Below are positions 5,339 to 6,457 of a stretch of 6,457 bases of DNA, one piece after another (within the stretch, counting starts at the first letter, position 1; every line of letters starts with the position of its first letter). Under the pieces are notes generated by a model that saw only the letters and a program-made list of their open reading frames with translations, did not search any database and was not told the origin of the DNA. Source of the stretch: Sulfitobacter sp. (GTDB lineage Bacteria; Pseudomonadota; Alphaproteobacteria; Rhodobacterales; Rhodobacteraceae); assembly GCA_024636405.1 (NCBI GenBank), contig JAGXHC010000116.1:1-6457 (forward strand). The letters run 5' to 3'. The translations under genes were made by a program, and so were the position numbers.

Positions 5339-6033
5339 GCCGCGTGGCCCTCAAGTCGGGCCCAGCTGCGCCGCCCGAGAAATATGGCGGCGACCGCGTA
5401 AGGTAAACTGGCGGGCACCCACATGATCAACCCGCCCAGTTGCTGATCCCGCAGGGGCGTCAGGCCCCAGTCAAACGGCGCAAAGGCGTGGATCGCATAA
5501 AGCTGTGCGGGCGCAAAGGTAAGAATAGCGCCCAACATACCCATTTGCGCGAAACTGGCCACGATGAATACGACCCGCTCGACCGGAGCATTTTGGGCGG
5601 CAAAGACCGCATTCCAAAACCAGATTGCGCTGCCCAGAAGGGAAAGCTGCATAAGCCAATATACTGCGATATTTGAGAGCGCGAAATCATAGGCCATTGG
5701 GTGATGCCACGCCCACAGCACGACTGCCGAGGTCGTAAATGCTGGTGCTAACCCGACGGGCAACCTTGGCCGCAATGCCACTGCCAGCAGGGGTGCCGCC
5801 ACCGCTACGAGAAGCACGTGGTGGACAACTCGCGCTGAAAACAACGCCGACGAAAGCGCGCACAGCGGTGACACAAAGGCCACAACCAGAACCGCGACCG
5901 CCGCGATGCCAGCCGGTTTATGCCGGATTGCAAAGGTCAGTGCGGTCAGTGCCACAAGAAGCGCGGGGTCGAGATTCCAGCTTGTCCAGATATACTCTGG
6001 AAGTGGGGGTGGCCCACAGTAAACTGCATCCAT
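5335..6033 (-). CDS. ctaG: Cytochrome oxidase assembly factor, caa3-type CtaG family
   Basis: The 232-residue product is a membrane protein of the caa3_CtaG family. This family is required for assembly of caa3 oxidase in Bacillus and is unrelated to the Cox11-type protein also called CtaG. Visible signatures are SPLCALSSALFSARVVHHVL (55-74), AWHHPMAYD (108-116), the helix around FAQMGMLGAILTFA, FDWGLTPLRDQQLGGLIMW (187-205) and a final PASLPYAVAAIFL helix. The paired histidines (71-72 and 110-111) and the DQQxGG motif are typical. About six to seven helices are present. The ATG at 6033-6031 is chosen because AAAGAGG ends eight bases upstream. A TTG nine codons further up would place the ribosome site inside the gene. 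It is the first gene of a two-gene operon with the CopD-like gene. It probably delivers copper to, or helps insert, the CuB centre, since subunit II here has no CuA. Confidence 0.9.
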   Translation of the reverse strand: MDAVYCGPPPLPEYIWTSWNLDPALLVALTALTFAIRHKPAGIAAVAVLVVAFVSPLCALSSALFSARVVHHVLLVAVAAPLLAVALRPRLPVGLAPAFTTSAVVLWAWHHPMAYDFALSNIAVYWLMQLSLLGSAIWFWNAVFAAQNAPVERVVFIVASFAQMGMLGAILTFAPAQLYAIHAFAPFDWGLTPLRDQQLGGLIMWVPASLPYAVAAIFLGRRSWARLEGHAA

Positions 6034-6041
6034 TTCAAAAG

Positions 6042-6048
6042 CCTCTTT
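6042..6048 (-). promoter_or_regulatory. Ribosome binding site of ctaG
   Basis: AAAGAGG on the minus strand ends 8 bases before the ATG at 6033. It supports that start over the upstream TTG at 6060. Confidence 0.6.
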
Positions 6049-6106
6049 CAATGTGTTCAACCCGCAAGGCGCTGGGTTGTTCCACCCAACACGACATCAC
6101 ACGTGA
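6049..6106. other. Short upstream region of ctaG, up to the IS end
   Basis: This stretch separates ctaG from the IS630 end and must hold the ctaG promoter unless transcription starts inside the IS. TGGGT at 6073-6077 and ACCCA at 6084-6088 form a 5-bp dyad with a 6-base centre, a possible operator. I see no clear -35/-10 pair. Confidence 0.3.
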
Positions 6107-6133
6107 GTTAAAGCGGTTTGCCTTCAATCTGAA
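6107..6133 (+). repeat. IS630-family terminal inverted repeat (left end of the right copy)
   Basis: It matches 629-654 with one gap and two substitutions, and lies about 50 bases before the transposase N-terminal coding region. It marks the boundary between the oxidase cluster's flank and the IS copy. The other end of this IS lies outside the window. Confidence 0.75.
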
Positions 6134-6170
6134 TCGCATGGGATTTCCATTTGATCATTTGTCTGACTGA

Positions 6171-6457
6171 CTTCCAGCGGAGCTGGTGGATGGGCATCTT
6201 CGCGAGCGGATCTTTGGCTACATCGCCGCCGGTCATGCGCTGCGCGCAGCGGCGCGGGTGTTGGCGTCAGTGCCAGCACGGCTGTCAGGCTTGCGGCCGA
6301 GTATCTCTGTCGGGGCGACACATGGAGTGTCGGTGCAACTCTCTTCGATCCACCGGGCGCTGATCCGGGGCGGGCTCTCATATAAAAAGGCCTGATCGCA
6401 CAGGATCGCGCGCGGGCGGATATCAGGCTGGCGCGTCATGACTGGACCATGCGCCGC
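6171..6457 (+). pseudogene. IS630-family transposase, decayed N-terminal part (runs off window)
   Basis: Reading from LPAELVDGHLRERI (6171 onward), the frame gives FGYIAAGHALRAAARV, the N-terminal helix-turn-helix region of IS630 transposases. At about 6261 one base appears lost, after which GVSASTAVRLAAEYLCRG (6263-6316) continues the motif in another frame. At about 6316 the sequence jumps to THGVSVQLSSIHRALIRGGL and SYKK (6318-6389) in the first frame. The family normally has some 45-50 residues between these blocks, so an internal deletion of roughly 140-150 bases is inferred. At about 6390 another base is missing (GCCTG where GCCCTG is expected). The frame then reads LIAQDRARADIRLARHDWTM to the window edge, the stretch leading to the first catalytic Asp region. 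A TGA at 6168-6170 sits just upstream in frame, and no normal start is left. The copy is inactive. Confidence 0.83.

Noticed and set aside
6034..6060. TTG start for ctaG at 6060
   Set aside because: The Shine-Dalgarno AAAGAGG would lie inside the gene; it is ideally placed for the ATG at 6033.
629..6457. An active composite transposon carrying the oxidase cluster
   Set aside because: Both IS copies are truncated or frameshifted, and the inner end of the left copy is missing. At most this is a relic.
629..6457. One IS630 element split in two by insertion of the oxidase cluster
   Set aside because: The halves point in opposite directions, so a simple insertion cannot produce them. An extra inversion would be needed, for which there is no evidence.
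1..6457. Cytochrome c (CXXCH) domain, CRISPR array, tRNA or rRNA
   Set aside because: I looked in the real reading frames and for repeated spacer-like units and found none. In particular, subunit II ends without a cytochrome c domain.

Overview
The window looks like a stretch of an alphaproteobacterial chromosome or large plasmid, probably Rhodobacteraceae-like. This rests on the moderately GC-rich coding, the Anbu proteasome-like protease and IS630-type transposase remnants that resemble those of that group by eye. The taxonomic call is an inference; no rRNA or other marker is present.

Layout from left to right. (1) Positions 3-491 (+) hold the C-terminal two thirds of an Anbu-type (COG3484) protease gene that enters from outside the window. 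(2) About 492-628 holds no convincing gene. (3) Positions 629-830 (-) hold the 3' end of a decayed IS630-family insertion sequence with its terminal inverted repeat. (4) Positions 857-6033 hold a compact six-gene heme-copper oxidase cluster. (5) Positions 6107-6457 (+) hold the 5' end of a second decayed IS630-family copy, in the opposite orientation, running off the window.

The oxidase cluster has three transcription units. On the minus strand, a CtaG-type assembly factor (5335-6033) is followed with an ATGA overlap by a CopD/HemJ-like membrane protein (4826-5338). On the plus strand, a DUF2231 membrane protein (4341-4856) overlaps the CopD-like gene tail to tail by 31 bp. Leaving the same short intergenic area on the minus strand are a subunit II lipoprotein (3654 to about 4331), a fused subunit I+III (1174-3657) and a small three-helix membrane protein (857-1177), again linked by ATGA overlaps. 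Together they would encode, metallate and assemble a terminal oxidase in the cytoplasmic membrane.

The most interesting observation is that this would be annotated as a cytochrome c oxidase, yet subunit II has lost the CuA site: both Cys are Ser, the second His is Tyr and the Met is Phe. Its pattern resembles the CuA-less quinol oxidase subunit CyoA. Subunit I keeps all heme and CuB ligands, the HPEVY glutamate and the cross-link tyrosine. It lacks the K-channel lysine (Gln), two D-channel asparagines (Ile, Thr) and three of the four residues of the bo3 quinol site. The electron donor is therefore unclear, and the enzyme may be an independently derived quinol oxidase. No cytochrome c (CXXCH) is encoded here. 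A second oddity is that subunit II has no ordinary in-frame start codon upstream of its lipobox that does not lie inside the divergent gene.
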